This document shows positions 1 through 9,222 of a stretch of DNA of 64,000 nt, piece by piece. The translations under genes were made by a program, and so were the position numbers. The DNA is taken from the NCBI RefSeq assembly GCF_022654015.1, contig NZ_CP073063.1, forward strand, positions 1,240,001 through 1,304,000. The letters run 5' to 3'. The notes beneath the pieces are model-generated. The model worked only from the letters and a program-made list of their open reading frames with translations. It made no database searches and had not been told where the DNA came from. The stretch's first letter is position 1; each line of letters opens with the position of its first letter. The DNA is from Brevundimonas diminuta. GTDB lineage: Bacteria > Pseudomonadota > Alphaproteobacteria > Caulobacterales > Caulobacteraceae.

Positions 1-456
1 GTCTTCCAGCGTATCGATATCCGAGGCGTGGATGGGTTTGCCGTTACGTCGGGCCCCGCCGCCACGCGTCGCCACATAGGTCTCGTCCACCTCGGGTGCA
101 TGGATGACGGCGGCGACGACCTCGCCGTCCTCGATCACGGCGATGGGCACGCACCACCACGGCGTCCGCTTCATGTAGGCGACGGTGCCGTCGATGGGAT
201 CGACCACGAAGATGCGTCGTTTTGACAGGCGCTCGGCCGTATCCGCCGTCTCTTCCGACAACCAACCATAGTCGGGCCGCGCCGACAGCAGCCTGTCCCG
301 CAGCATGGCATCGACCTTCAGGTCGCCGCTGGTGACGGGCGAGCCGCCGACCTTGGACTCGATCGTCAAGCCCGCCTCACGCTCGGCGATGGCCAGCGCC
401 CCGGCGTCGATGGCCGCCTGGCGGATCAGGTCGAGGTCGGCGTGCAAGTCGATCAT
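1..456 (-). CDS. cysQ: 3'(2'),5'-bisphosphate nucleotidase CysQ, C-terminus cut by window edge
   Basis: Inositol-monophosphatase superfamily enzyme. The CysQ branch removes the 3' phosphate from PAP/PAPS formed in sulfate assimilation. The first 152 residues are present. The metal-site acidic pair of the SEET motif lies at residues 67-70 and the DPIDGT motif at 86-91, both diagnostic for this fold. The WWCVPIAV stretch following DPIDGT resembles CysQ rather than SuhB, but the C-terminal part that would settle the subfamily is outside the window. The ATG at 456 overlaps the stop of pmbA as ATGA, so the two are probably translationally coupled. Confidence 0.85.
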   Translation of the reverse strand, partial: MIDLHADLDLIRQAAIDAGALAIAEREAGLTIESKVGGSPVTSGDLKVDAMLRDRLLSARPDYGWLSEETADTAERLSKRRIFVVDPIDGTVAYMKRTPWWCVPIAVIEDGEVVAAVIHAPEVDETYVATRGGGARRNGKPIHASDIDTLED

Positions 457-1808
457 TTGCCCGCGATGGCCACCGCGTCGAACATCAGGCTGGGCACGTT
501 GAACCCGCCCCGGAACTCCAGGTCCGAGCCGCGCTCGAGGCGCTGATAGAGGTCGGTCAGCTTGCCCGCGACCGTGACCTCGCTGACCGGATAGGCGATC
601 ACGCCGTTCACGAACCAGAAGCCTGACACTCCGGCGGACCAGTCGCCGGTGTTGCCGTTCAGCGACGGGCCGAACATCGACGTCACCAGAAGGCCGGTCC
701 CGGCGTCGGCCATCAGGCCCGCCAGATCGCGCTCGCCCGGCTCCATATGAAGATTGTGGGTGGAGACGCCGGAAGGTCCTGCCAGCCCCCGCGACGCATG
801 GCCGGTGGTTGCCAGGCCCAGTTGCCTAGCCGAGGCGCTGTTCAACAGCCAGGTGGTCAGGACGCCGTCGTCGAACAGGGCGCGCTTTTCGACCGCTACG
901 CCTTCGTCGTCGAACGGGGTCGATCCCATGCCGCGCGGGCGGAACGGATCGTCGATCAGGGTGACGCCCTCGGCGAAGACGCGCTGACCCATGCGGTCCT
1001 TCAGGAACGAGGTGCCGCGCGCGATCGAAGGGCCGGAAATTGCGCCGATGGCCGGCGACACGATCTGGCCCGCCATCCGGTTGTCGAAGATCACGGGCGC
1101 GGTGGTCGAGGCGATCTTGCGCGGGCCGACGCGCGCCACGGCGCGCTCGCCGGCGGTGCGGCCGATCAGGTCGGCGCCCGGCAGGTCGGACAGATGGCGG
1201 GTCGAACGGCTCTCGCCGCCGCGCTCCATCGCGCCGTCCTTTTCGGCGATGACGCCGACGCCCAGCGAAAAGGCCGAACCTTCATAGGCGCCGTCGAACC
1301 CATGAGAGGTCACCAGCCGCCAGCGGGTGGACGACCAGCCGGCGTGGCCGCCTTCCGACCGCGCCACGCCGGGGACCGCCAGGGCCGCCGCCTCGGCCTC
1401 GGCCGAGACCTGTTCCAGAGTTTCTGCGCTGCGTTCGCTCGGATCGAACAGGTCAAGATCGATGAACGGCCGCCGCGCCAGCCGATCTTCGGGTGCGAAA
1501 CCCGCGTGGGGATCTTCCGGCGCCAGCCGCGCCATGGCCACGGCCCGCTCGACCAAGCGCGCCTGGGTCGTCGGCGAAAGGTCCGAGGCGGATACGGACG
1601 CCTGCCGTTGGCCCACGAACACGCGCAGGCCCAGGTCGCGCGATTCCTCACGTTCGACGTCTTCCAGCTCGCCGTTGCGCACCCCGACCGACAGGGATCG
1701 GCGATCGGCGCTGACCGCCTCTGCGGCGTCGGCGCCGGCCTTCAGCGCGGCCTTGACGATGTCGTTGAGAAGATCGGTGGAAACGGGCGCAGCCAGGGTT
1801 TCAGTCAT
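453..1808 (-). CDS. pmbA: TldD/PmbA family metalloprotease, PmbA-type
   Basis: 451 residues, the usual PmbA length. In well-studied bacteria PmbA (TldE) pairs with TldD to form a cytoplasmic zinc protease that processes small peptides such as microcin B17 and the CcdA antitoxin. The start MTETLAAPVSTDLLND is followed by the N-terminal domain with the E-R-E-E-S-R-D-L-G-L-R-V pattern near residues 52-65. The C-terminal domain carries the glycine-rich SLNGNTGDWS and the closing FNVPSLMFDAVAIAGK. PmbA subunits lack the HExxxH zinc site of TldD, and none is visible here. No tldD is in the window. The gene lies 39 bases after the MAPEG gene and overlaps cysQ by 4 bases. Confidence 0.9.
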   Translation of the reverse strand: MTETLAAPVSTDLLNDIVKAALKAGADAAEAVSADRRSLSVGVRNGELEDVEREESRDLGLRVFVGQRQASVSASDLSPTTQARLVERAVAMARLAPEDPHAGFAPEDRLARRPFIDLDLFDPSERSAETLEQVSAEAEAAALAVPGVARSEGGHAGWSSTRWRLVTSHGFDGAYEGSAFSLGVGVIAEKDGAMERGGESRSTRHLSDLPGADLIGRTAGERAVARVGPRKIASTTAPVIFDNRMAGQIVSPAIGAISGPSIARGTSFLKDRMGQRVFAEGVTLIDDPFRPRGMGSTPFDDEGVAVEKRALFDDGVLTTWLLNSASARQLGLATTGHASRGLAGPSGVSTHNLHMEPGERDLAGLMADAGTGLLVTSMFGPSLNGNTGDWSAGVSGFWFVNGVIAYPVSEVTVAGKLTDLYQRLERGSDLEFRGGFNVPSLMFDAVAIAGK

Positions 1809-1847
1809 GCCCCGATATGGCGGACGCCCCGCTGCACCGCAACCGCG

Positions 1848-2255
1848 TCAGACGACGGCGAACGCGATCAGGCCCACAGCGGCCGTCAACAGCGCCACCC
1901 AGGTCAGCAGCATGCCGACGACGCGTCCCAGCGACGGCCCGGTCTGCAGGAGCAGTCCCAGGGCGTGGGCGACCCGACCGACGAACAGCGTCGCGCCGAC
2001 CCCGTGGATCATCCAGGCCGGCGCGCCGACGGCGGCCAGCAGCAGCATGGCGATCATGCCCGGCGTCGCATATTCCACCAGATTGCCGAAGGCGCGGCTG
2101 GCGGCCATCAGATCCGCGTTCCCGCCGTCGCCGAACGACACCATGTGTTTTCGCCGCCCGCTGACCACGATGCCCGACAGCACCAGCATCATCAGGATCA
2201 GCAGGCCGCTCCACAGGGCGGCGGCCTGAACGGCGTACATCAGCGGCGTGGTCAT
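1848..2255 (-). CDS. MAPEG family inner-membrane protein
   Basis: 135 residues with four hydrophobic segments (about 10-30, 60-80, 85-105 and 112-134) and the MAPEG-like pattern RAFGNLVEYATPG near residues 54-66, where eukaryotic members have their glutathione-binding E-x-x-x-E/N-x-x-E helix. Relatives act in glutathione or eicosanoid metabolism; the substrate of bacterial versions is mostly unknown. The start is 3 bases after the stop of the upstream M14 peptidase, so the two share a transcript. Confidence 0.8.
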   Translation of the reverse strand: MTTPLMYAVQAAALWSGLLILMMLVLSGIVVSGRRKHMVSFGDGGNADLMAASRAFGNLVEYATPGMIAMLLLAAVGAPAWMIHGVGATLFVGRVAHALGLLLQTGPSLGRVVGMLLTWVALLTAAVGLIAFAVV

Positions 2256-2258
2256 CGA

Positions 2259-4091
2259 TCAGTCCTCACGCCCGACGGGGTAGAGCAGATAGTGGTCGTC
2301 ATAGAAGGGCGTGCGTTCGTAGAACCAGGCCAGGCGCGCCTGCGGATCGGCGGCGAAGGCGGCGTCGCCTGCGACCTTGGCCTCGAACTCGGCCTTCAAC
2401 GCCGGGTCCGCCGCCATCATCTTGTCCGCAAGCGGGGCGATGGCGTAGGCCTCGATGTATTCGACGCGGCTCATCACCTCGGGGAACATGCCCCAGCCGA
2501 AGAAGCTCTCGCTGGATTGCGGCTCCAGCAGCAGCACGACGATGTCGCCCAGCGGCTGATCCGTCGGCACCCGCACCGAGCCGGTCGGATACGTCCAGTC
2601 ACGCTTCTCGACCTCGACGGTCTTCACCGACGCCTGCACGTGACCTTCATTGGCGCGGGTCGCCAGCTTGGGCTCGACCAGGCGCAGCATGGACAGGTTG
2701 ACGGTGCGCGCAGTCTCGACCGTCTCCATTTCGATTCCGTGCGTCTTCAGCCGCTCGATGATGTCGGTGCGATAGCCCGGCACCCAATAGGCCGTCGGCC
2801 GCGTCAGGGTCAGCGTCGGCTTGGAGCCATAGAAGGGCATCTGCCACAGTTCGGGATCGGGACGGCCCAGCCAGCGGATCTCCTTCCGACCCGAGGCGGG
2901 ACTGTCATACATCTCGTACAGCATGCCTTTGAAGGGTCGGGTGGATGACGGCGTTTCGTCGGCCTCGAAATTGGCGGGGATCTGCGCCGGACGCAGAGCC
3001 TTGTCCTGATCCGTGGCGGCGCGAAGACCGGCGCCCTGATCGGCCAGCAGACGCATCGCCTCCTCGATGAAGACATAGGTGCCCAGTACCCGCTGCTCAT
3101 GCGGTTTCAAGCTGTGGTTTTCGATCAGGATCGTCGGCACATGGGCGGCCGCGCCCCAACCGTTGGAGAACCGCTCGCCCAGGCCGCCGTCCGACAGGCC
3201 CTTCTTGGGTTCGTCGACGTCGATGCCGAACACCAGTTCGCCGGGAATATGACCCTCGCGCTCCAGCGCAGCGTTCATCGCCGGCTTGAAGACGGAATCC
3301 AGCCAGGCCGAGCCGTTCGGCGAGCGGCTGAAGGTCCCGTCCTCGCCGTTGAAGCCGTAGGTGACGTCGTACTGGTAATCCATGCCGTCGGTGACGTGGA
3401 CGTCGACATAGAGGTCCGGCCGGTATTTCAGGATCAGGCCGCGCACGGCCCGCATCTCGGGCTGGTCCAGCTTCAGATAGTCGCGGTTCAGGTTCTGGTT
3501 GGTCGCCGTATTGCGCCAGCCCTGGATGCGCGGTCCGCGCTGGTTCGGCCGGGAATAGGGGCCCGAACGCTCATGGCCGTCCACGCTCAGGATCGGGATC
3601 AGGATCAGGTTGACCCGGTCCAGCAGGGCGTCCTTCCCATAGAAGGCGATGTCGCGCAGCAGCATCATGCCCGCGTCCTTGCCGTCGATCTCGCCGGGGT
3701 GGATGCCGGCCTGGATCATCAGCACCGGCTTTGCGGGATCGAAGGCGGCGCCGTCCTTGGAGGCGATCACCGCATAGATGGGCCGTCCCTCTGGCGACAC
3801 GCCGAACTGTTCGATGCGGATCAGGTCGCTGGCGGCGTCCAGTCGATCGAACCAGGCGCGGGTGTCGACATAGTTGGGGCTGAAGTCATGGCCCGGATCG
3901 GCCTCGAACGCCGTGACCCAAGGATCAGACGCATCGCGCAGCAAGGCCTTGGACGCGCCGTCCCAGGCGGGGGCGGGCGGCAGGAAGGCTTGATCCCAAG
4001 GTGCGGTGTTGGGAAGCGTCTGGGACATGGCGGGGCTCACGCTACAGGCAAGGGCGGCGACCAGCGCCGAAACCAGAAGAGGGGACTGCAT
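2259..4091 (-). CDS. Exported M14-family zinc carboxypeptidase
   Basis: 610 residues. I chose the ATG at 4091 because it begins a clear Sec signal peptide (MQSPLLVSALVAALACSVSP, cleavage after AMS near residue 23). A longer upstream reading would run into the neighbouring gene. The M14 zinc site is visible as HPGE (His131, Glu134) with the third ligand His232 in VDVHVTDG. The NLNRDYLK motif near 200-207 matches the substrate-carboxylate Asn-Arg pair. The roughly 300 residues after the catalytic domain are typical of large periplasmic M14 proteins in Caulobacterales and Xanthomonadales. The likely role is trimming peptides in the periplasm; the substrate is unknown. Confidence 0.87.
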   Translation of the reverse strand: MQSPLLVSALVAALACSVSPAMSQTLPNTAPWDQAFLPPAPAWDGASKALLRDASDPWVTAFEADPGHDFSPNYVDTRAWFDRLDAASDLIRIEQFGVSPEGRPIYAVIASKDGAAFDPAKPVLMIQAGIHPGEIDGKDAGMMLLRDIAFYGKDALLDRVNLILIPILSVDGHERSGPYSRPNQRGPRIQGWRNTATNQNLNRDYLKLDQPEMRAVRGLILKYRPDLYVDVHVTDGMDYQYDVTYGFNGEDGTFSRSPNGSAWLDSVFKPAMNAALEREGHIPGELVFGIDVDEPKKGLSDGGLGERFSNGWGAAAHVPTILIENHSLKPHEQRVLGTYVFIEEAMRLLADQGAGLRAATDQDKALRPAQIPANFEADETPSSTRPFKGMLYEMYDSPASGRKEIRWLGRPDPELWQMPFYGSKPTLTLTRPTAYWVPGYRTDIIERLKTHGIEMETVETARTVNLSMLRLVEPKLATRANEGHVQASVKTVEVEKRDWTYPTGSVRVPTDQPLGDIVVLLLEPQSSESFFGWGMFPEVMSRVEYIEAYAIAPLADKMMAADPALKAEFEAKVAGDAAFAADPQARLAWFYERTPFYDDHYLLYPVGRED

Positions 4092-4129
4092 GGCCTTTCG
4101 TGAGCCGATTGCGCGGCCCTGACAAGGTT

Positions 4130-4783
4130 TCAACCGCCGCCGCCCAGCGCGGGCGCCCAGCCGCCGGCCTTGAGCAGCAGGGCCGCCGCGTTCCCCATCT
4201 GCCAGAGACTGTAGAGCAGAACGACGACCAGGGCGCCGACCGCAACCCGGCGCCACGGCGCGAACGCCGCCGTCGCCGTGCCGATCACGAAGATGGCGAC
4301 CCCGACCCACAACCGCACCGAGTCGGCGATCTTGGCGAAGCCGGGATTGAGCTGGGCCAGGATGATCACAATCACCGCCACGATCAGATTGGCCGCCAGG
4401 ATGCAGCCGAACACCAGTCGCCGATGCGACCAGAAATGCGCGTCCAGATCGATCTTTTGGTCGCTGCCCTCGGCCGAAACGCGCGGGAAGGTCACGCTGG
4501 CGGCGACATAGAAGGTTGCGGCGATGGCCAGTGAGATCAGCAGCACGAAGGTGTTGAACGGCGCCCCGCGGAAGATGACCCAGGCCTGGTTCCAGAAGGT
4601 GGCGATGTCGATGGCCACGAACAGGGCTAGCATCGGCGTCAGCCAGCCGAACCGGATCCGCTGCTTCTCATGCAGCACCCGCGCGAACCCGCCGACCAAT
4701 TCGGCCACGGACAGGCCCAGCAACAGGCCGTAAAAGCTGAAAAAGAACTCGAACGCGCTCACATCGCCCCCCGGCGTCACCAA
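4130..4783 (-). CDS. Multi-pass membrane protein of unknown function
   Basis: 217 residues with about six hydrophobic helices (roughly 10-30, 47-65, 77-98, 123-145, 155-175 and 180-203). I do not recognise the family. The start MVTPGGDVSAFEFFFSFYGLLLGLSVAEL resembles the opening of other uncharacterised proteobacterial membrane proteins. It sits 9 bases after ubiD and 38 bases before the M14 peptidase on the same strand, so it is probably part of that transcript. Confidence 0.7.
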   Translation of the reverse strand: MVTPGGDVSAFEFFFSFYGLLLGLSVAELVGGFARVLHEKQRIRFGWLTPMLALFVAIDIATFWNQAWVIFRGAPFNTFVLLISLAIAATFYVAASVTFPRVSAEGSDQKIDLDAHFWSHRRLVFGCILAANLIVAVIVIILAQLNPGFAKIADSVRLWVGVAIFVIGTATAAFAPWRRVAVGALVVVLLYSLWQMGNAAALLLKAGGWAPALGGGG

Positions 4784-4792
4784 AAGCCAAGC

Positions 4793-6322
4793 TTACTTCC
4801 AGATCGGCGTCCCGTCACCCGGCAGGCCGAGACGGCCCCACAGGTCGTTGACCCGTTCGACGACCGCTTCGTCCATGCGAATCTCCTCGCCCCATTCGCG
4901 CTTAGTCTCGGGCGGCCACTTGTCGGTGGCGTCCAGGCCGATCTTGGAGCCCAGTCCGCTCTCGGGGCTGGCGAAGTCCAGATAGTCGATGGGCGTCGAC
5001 TCGATCACGGTGATGTCGCGCGCCGGGTCCATCTTGGTCGAGATGGCCCACATGACGTCCTTCCAGTCGCGGGCGTCGATGTCGTCGTCCACGACGATGA
5101 CCCATTTGGTGTACATGAACTGGCGCAGATAGCTCCAGACGCCCAGCATCACCCGCTTGGCGTGGCCCGGATAGGCCTTCTTCATCGACACCACGGCGAT
5201 CCGGTAGCTGCAGCCCTCGGGCGGCAGCCAGAAGTCCGTGATCTCCGGAAATTGCTGGCGCAGCAGGGGAATGAAGACCTCGTTCAGCGCCTCGCCCAGC
5301 ACGCTCGGCTCGTCCGGCGGCCGGCCGGTGAAGGTGGTCAGATAGATGGGGTCGCGGCGCATGGTGATCGCGCTGACCTTGAAGACCGGAAACTTCTCGA
5401 CCGAGTTGTAATAGCCGGTGTGGTCGCCATACGGACCCTCGTCCTCGAACTCGTCCAGCAGAACATGGCCCTCCAGCACGATCTCGGCCTGGGCCGGGAC
5501 CATCAGCGGCACGGTCTTGCAGGGCACAAGCTCGGCCTTGGCGCCTCGCATCAGGCCGGCGAACTGATATTCCGACAGGGTGTCCGGCACCGGCGTCACC
5601 GCCGCCAGGATGGTGCCCGGATCGGCGCCCAGCACAACGGCGCAGGGCAGCGGCTCCTTGGGCCGGGCCTTCTTGTGCCGGGCATAGTGTTGCGCCCCGC
5701 CCCGATGCGCCAGCCAGCGCATGATCGCCTTGTCCTTGCCCAGCACCTGCATCCGATAGATGCCCAGGTTGAAGTCGTCCTCGCGGTCGTCCGACGGCCC
5801 CTTTGTCACGACCAGGCCCCAGGTGATCAGGGGCGCCGGCTCGCCGGGCCAGCATGATTGGACGGGCAGGGCGGTCAGGTCGATCTGGTCGCCCTTCAGC
5901 ACCACCTCCTGCACCGGCGCCTTCTTCACCGTCTTGGGCCGCATCGACAGGACGGTCTGCATCAGCGGCAGCATCTCCATCGCGTCGCCCAGACCGCGCG
6001 GCGGCGTTGGGTTTCTCAGGAAGGCCAGCAGTTCCCCGACCTCGCGCAGTTCGCCCGCCGTCGTCCGGTCCTTGCCCTCCAGCGTCACCCCCATGGCCAC
6101 CCGCTTCACCGTGCCGAACAGATTGGCCAGGCAGGGGATGGGACTGATCGTGCCGTCCGGCATGACCGGCTTTTCGAACAGCACCGCCGGTCCGCCATTC
6201 CTTAGCAGGCGGGTCTGGATCTCGGTCATCTCCAGCACGGTGGAAACGGGTTCGGACACCCGCACCAGCTCGCCCTTGGCTTCCAGCTGGTCGATGAAGT
6301 CACGCAGGGATTTGTAGGCCAT
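4793..6322 (-). CDS. ubiD: UbiD family decarboxylase (4-hydroxy-3-polyprenylbenzoate decarboxylase)
   Basis: 509 residues. UbiD uses prenylated FMN to decarboxylate 4-hydroxy-3-polyprenylbenzoate in ubiquinone synthesis. The start [22 protein letters not shown] is the classic UbiD beginning, which is why I use the ATG at 6322 and not the upstream in-frame start at 6358. The family stretches [21 protein letters not shown] and [15 protein letters not shown] are present, as is [10 protein letters not shown], with its cofactor-binding residues. Its cofactor enzyme UbiX is encoded at 62687-63289 in the same window, and a COQ9 protein at 55564-56211. Confidence 0.93.
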   Translation of the reverse strand: MAYKSLRDFIDQLEAKGELVRVSEPVSTVLEMTEIQTRLLRNGGPAVLFEKPVMPDGTISPIPCLANLFGTVKRVAMGVTLEGKDRTTAGELREVGELLAFLRNPTPPRGLGDAMEMLPLMQTVLSMRPKTVKKAPVQEVVLKGDQIDLTALPVQSCWPGEPAPLITWGLVVTKGPSDDREDDFNLGIYRMQVLGKDKAIMRWLAHRGGAQHYARHKKARPKEPLPCAVVLGADPGTILAAVTPVPDTLSEYQFAGLMRGAKAELVPCKTVPLMVPAQAEIVLEGHVLLDEFEDEGPYGDHTGYYNSVEKFPVFKVSAITMRRDPIYLTTFTGRPPDEPSVLGEALNEVFIPLLRQQFPEITDFWLPPEGCSYRIAVVSMKKAYPGHAKRVMLGVWSYLRQFMYTKWVIVVDDDIDARDWKDVMWAISTKMDPARDITVIESTPIDYLDFASPESGLGSKIGLDATDKWPPETKREWGEEIRMDEAVVERVNDLWGRLGLPGDGTPIWK

Positions 6323-6332
6323 GCCGCGACGC

Positions 6333-6995
6333 TTAGGCGGGAGTGGCCCCTCTGTCACGCGTCGCGCGACCGAACAGTCGATCCAGTCCGACGAGGCCGA
6401 GCCCGACGATCAGGAAAAACACCAGCAGCACGCCGAAAATCAGCACCACCCGGGCCAGCCCCAACTGATCCACATTGACGAACCCATAGGGCCACCAGCG
6501 CGTCGCCAGTCCATGAACCAGGGTCCAGCCGCCGTAGACGAGCGGAAACGCCAGCCATTTCGCTGGATCGATCCAGCGCAGCCGCCCTTTGGGGCTGAAC
6601 CACAGCCAGTCCAGCACGAAGGCGGCCGGCATGACGTAGTGCAGCACCAGATTGACCACCAGCGACCAGCCGGTCGGGTTCCAATAGGGGTGCAGCAGGA
6701 AGTGGTACACCACCCCGACCACCACGATGTACATGGCGACGGCCGCCCTGACACCTTCGCTGGCGGACCAGCGGGCCAGCCACGATCCTTCGCCCAACAG
6801 CGGCCCGGTGAAGGCCAGGGCGACCAGGATGTTGGTCAGGATGGTGAAGAAGCTGAAGTAGTTGATCGTCCGTTCCAGCACGGTCCAGCCCTGGGCCGGA
6901 GCGATCATCAGCAGATACTGAAGCGCCAACGCGGTCCAGCCCACGACGGCGAACGTCGCACGCCACAGCCTAGGCTGGTCCCGCTTGCGAAACAC
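6333..6995 (-). CDS. Pr6Pr family membrane protein
   Basis: 220 residues with six hydrophobic segments (about 13-33, 43-65, 80-100, 112-130, 145-165 and 183-207). The motif [12 protein letters not shown] near residues 45-56 and the [19 protein letters not shown] region match the Pr6Pr (FAR-17a/AIG1-like) family. Eukaryotic relatives are fatty-acid ester hydrolases, but the function of the bacterial family is not established. The stop is 10 bases before the ubiD start. Confidence 0.78.
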   Translation of the reverse strand: MFRKRDQPRLWRATFAVVGWTALALQYLLMIAPAQGWTVLERTINYFSFFTILTNILVALAFTGPLLGEGSWLARWSASEGVRAAVAMYIVVVGVVYHFLLHPYWNPTGWSLVVNLVLHYVMPAAFVLDWLWFSPKGRLRWIDPAKWLAFPLVYGGWTLVHGLATRWWPYGFVNVDQLGLARVVLIFGVLLVFFLIVGLGLVGLDRLFGRATRDRGATPA

Positions 6996-7013
6996 TGGCG
7001 CCTCCCTTGTCGG

Positions 7014-7856
7014 TCAGGCGGCAGTCTTGTCCCATTCGAAGGCCGGGTCCAGCCAGTCGCCCAGGCGTTCGCCGCGATCCAGCGCGTCCATCCGCTGCAT
7101 CTCCTCGTCCGTCAGGGCGAAGTTGAAGATGTCGAAGTTCTCGCGCGCGCGGCTTTCCTTGGTGGTGCGCGGGATGGCGATGATCCCGTGCTGGATCAGC
7201 CAGCGCAGGGTGATCTGGCCGTTGGTCTTGCCGTGCGCGCTGGCGATCTCGCTGATCGTGGCGTCGTCGGCGATCTTGCCCTGCGCCAGCGGCGACCAGG
7301 CGGTGATCGACGATCCCAGCTCGGCCGCGGTGGCGACCAGCTGATCGACCCCCAGGTAGGGGTGATGCTCGACCTGATCGGTCAGCAGCCGCGCCTTGGA
7401 CAGGCTCTGCGCCTGACGGAATTCCTTGGAGGGGAAGTTGGACAGGCCGATCGACTTGGTCAGACCCTGGTCCTTGGCCTCGTTCAGGGCGCCCAGCGTC
7501 TCTTCGAACGTCGGCGTCGTCTTGGGCCAATGCAGCAGCAGCAGGTCGGGCGTCGTGCCCAGGCTGTCGGCCGATTCCTTGGCCTGTTTCAGCAGGGCGT
7601 CGTGGGTGAAATGCTCGACCCAGATCTTGGTGGTCAAGAAGATGTCCTCGCGCGCCACGCCGGAGTCGCGAATGCCTTCGCCGACCGCCTTCTCGTTCTT
7701 GTAGATCCAGGCCGTGTCGATGTGGCGATATCCGATCCGCAGGGCCTCGGCGACCATGCGCCGGGCATCGTCGGGCTCCAGCTGCCAGGTGCCAAAGCCG
7801 AGCAGGGGGATCTCAATACCGTCGACGGTGATCGTGGGTTGGTCGCCATAGGCCAT
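7014..7856 (-). CDS. Aldo/keto reductase, 2,5-diketo-D-gluconate reductase type
   Basis: 280 residues, the normal length for single-domain AKRs. The catalytic tetrad can be read directly: Asp in HIDTA (near 47), Tyr in WIYKNE (near 52), Lys in TTKIW (near 77) and His in LLHWP (near 108). The NADPH-binding tail motif IPRTTKESRARENF is at about 227-240. It probably reduces small aldehydes or keto sugars; the natural substrate cannot be told from sequence. The gene is 18 bases upstream of the Pr6Pr gene. Confidence 0.9.
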   Translation of the reverse strand: MAYGDQPTITVDGIEIPLLGFGTWQLEPDDARRMVAEALRIGYRHIDTAWIYKNEKAVGEGIRDSGVAREDIFLTTKIWVEHFTHDALLKQAKESADSLGTTPDLLLLHWPKTTPTFEETLGALNEAKDQGLTKSIGLSNFPSKEFRQAQSLSKARLLTDQVEHHPYLGVDQLVATAAELGSSITAWSPLAQGKIADDATISEIASAHGKTNGQITLRWLIQHGIIAIPRTTKESRARENFDIFNFALTDEEMQRMDALDRGERLGDWLDPAFEWDKTAA

Positions 7857-7894
7857 GGGGCGCTCCTTGGGCTGGGTCCGCTTGAAGGCCGTAG

Positions 7895-8257
7895 TTAGGC
7901 GCCCGACCCCTCTGCGGTAAGGACCGGATGCGACTTGGACAGTTTTTTCGGGGCGATCCGACGCCAGCGCTTCTCAAGCGCCGCCCTCAGCCAGACGGGA
8001 TCGACGCTGGCGATGCGCGCCAGGACGATGGGATGGTCGCGATAGTGGTCGGTGAAATGAAAGGTCGCCGGGTCCATCTCGATCAGCAGTTCGCGCTCAT
8101 CCAGATTGTCCAGATGCACCACGATGCTGTCGTCCAGCGCCGGGCGCATCCAGGTGAAGAACTTGCCCGCCACCTTGAACGACGGCTCGCCATAGGACAC
8201 GCCGTCCTCGACTCCGGGAAACGACAGCAACAGGGTGCGGACCTCGTCGAGTGTCAT
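7895..8257 (-). CDS. MmcQ/YjbR family protein
   Basis: 120 residues with the CyaY-like fold signature of the MmcQ/YjbR family: LLSFPGVEDGVSYGEPSFKVAGKFF at the N-terminus, and the YRDHPIVLARIASVDP and LIEMDPATF stretches. These small proteins are called DNA-binding by homology, but a biochemical role is poorly defined. The ATG overlaps the stop of the slipin gene by four bases (ATGA), indicating coupled translation. Confidence 0.85.
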   Translation of the reverse strand: MTLDEVRTLLLSFPGVEDGVSYGEPSFKVAGKFFTWMRPALDDSIVVHLDNLDERELLIEMDPATFHFTDHYRDHPIVLARIASVDPVWLRAALEKRWRRIAPKKLSKSHPVLTAEGSGA

Positions 8258-8982
8258 CGGCGTCGGTCGTCCCCGATGACTATGGTCGCAGCCTTGGCGT
8301 TTTCGGCGGTCTGGAGCACACGAAGTTGCGCCAGTTCCGGATTGTCCTTCAGCAGGCGCGCCGCATTGGCCAGCGAGCGCAGAGCGGCCTGTTCGCTGCG
8401 GGCGCGCTCCAGCGCCGCCAGCCCGTCCAGTCGCGCCCGCTCGACATCGCTCAACAGGCGGCGGATTTCGGGCGGCAGGGTGACGGCGCTGATCTCGATC
8501 CGTTCGATCCGCGCGGCGCCGACGATCTGGCCCACGTTCGCGGTGAGGATGTCCGCCGTCTCGGGCGCGTGGGCCAACAGGGCGTCCAGAGGGGTTTCGC
8601 TCGCCAGGCGGGTCAGGGCGGATTGGACGGCCAGTTCGATGCGCGGCTCGATGGGTTCACGCACCGATAGTTCGGCGTCGTCGATGCGGAACAGGACTGA
8701 GGCCGTCAGCCGCAGCGGCATCCGCTCCGACGACAGGACGTCGGCTCTGACCCAGCGAACCTGCTGATCCAGGCTGATGGGCGTGATCGTCAGACGGCCG
8801 TGACCTTTCCAGAGCCGGTGTACGCCGGGTTCCAACAGACGGTCGAACACGCCGTCGACATAGACGGCCGTCCGTTCCCAACCGTTGACCCGCACGCGTC
8901 GGAAGCCGTTCAGCAGGCTGATTGCGCCGATCAGGATCACGACAGCCGTCAGGACCAGGGCGTAGCTCGGAATCTCGCTCAT
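8254..8982 (-). CDS. Slipin-type SPFH/Band 7 membrane protein
   Basis: 242 residues. One N-terminal transmembrane helix (about 6-26) is followed by an SPFH domain and a charged helical tail rich in Glu, Arg and Ala (about 165-230). SPFH proteins form membrane-bound oligomers that organise microdomains and proteases. Two adjacent ATG codons exist at 8985 and 8982. The second has better spacing from the GGGAGA ribosome site. Upstream in-frame sequence is not protein-like. The C-terminus overlaps the MmcQ gene. Confidence 0.85.
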   Translation of the reverse strand: MSEIPSYALVLTAVVILIGAISLLNGFRRVRVNGWERTAVYVDGVFDRLLEPGVHRLWKGHGRLTITPISLDQQVRWVRADVLSSERMPLRLTASVLFRIDDAELSVREPIEPRIELAVQSALTRLASETPLDALLAHAPETADILTANVGQIVGAARIERIEISAVTLPPEIRRLLSDVERARLDGLAALERARSEQAALRSLANAARLLKDNPELAQLRVLQTAENAKAATIVIGDDRRR

Positions 8983-8997
8983 CATCGTCTCCCGCGA

Positions 8998-9093
8998 CAC
9001 AAACGCCCGGCGCCGCGACGGACGGGCGGGGGCGCGAAGTCCGCATGGCCGGTCCACGGCTTGCCTTGCGGCCGGCGCCGGGCGTCCTTTGTG
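8998..9093. repeat. Long inverted repeat in the slipin 5' leader
   Basis: The arms at 8998-9015 and 9073-9093 pair over a perfect 13-bp core (ACGCCCGGCGCCG against its complement), then continue as CACAAA/TTTGTG after a two-base bulge. The loop is 57 bases. The structure lies in the 237-base gap between the gamma-glutamyltransferase and slipin genes, starting about 15 bases upstream of the slipin start. Another small hairpin (CGGGGC-AAGA-GCCCCG) is at 9171-9186. I see no coding potential in this gap. Confidence 0.6.
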
Positions 9094-9222
9094 TTGTGAC
9101 CAAACACGAGAGGCCACCCCTTTGCGGCTGACCGCGCCCGTGACCGGACGTCGCGCCGAGATGCCTCTGACGGGGCAAGAGCCCCGCCTCACCTTAGCGC
9201 CGGGCGACCCGGCGTCCAGCCT

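Noticed and set aside
747..2948. 733-residue plus-strand open frame opposite pmbA, MAPEG and M14
   Set aside because: It is antisense to three genes with clear family motifs. Its translation is low-complexity, rich in Gly, Arg, Ala and His, which is the typical shadow in GC-rich DNA.
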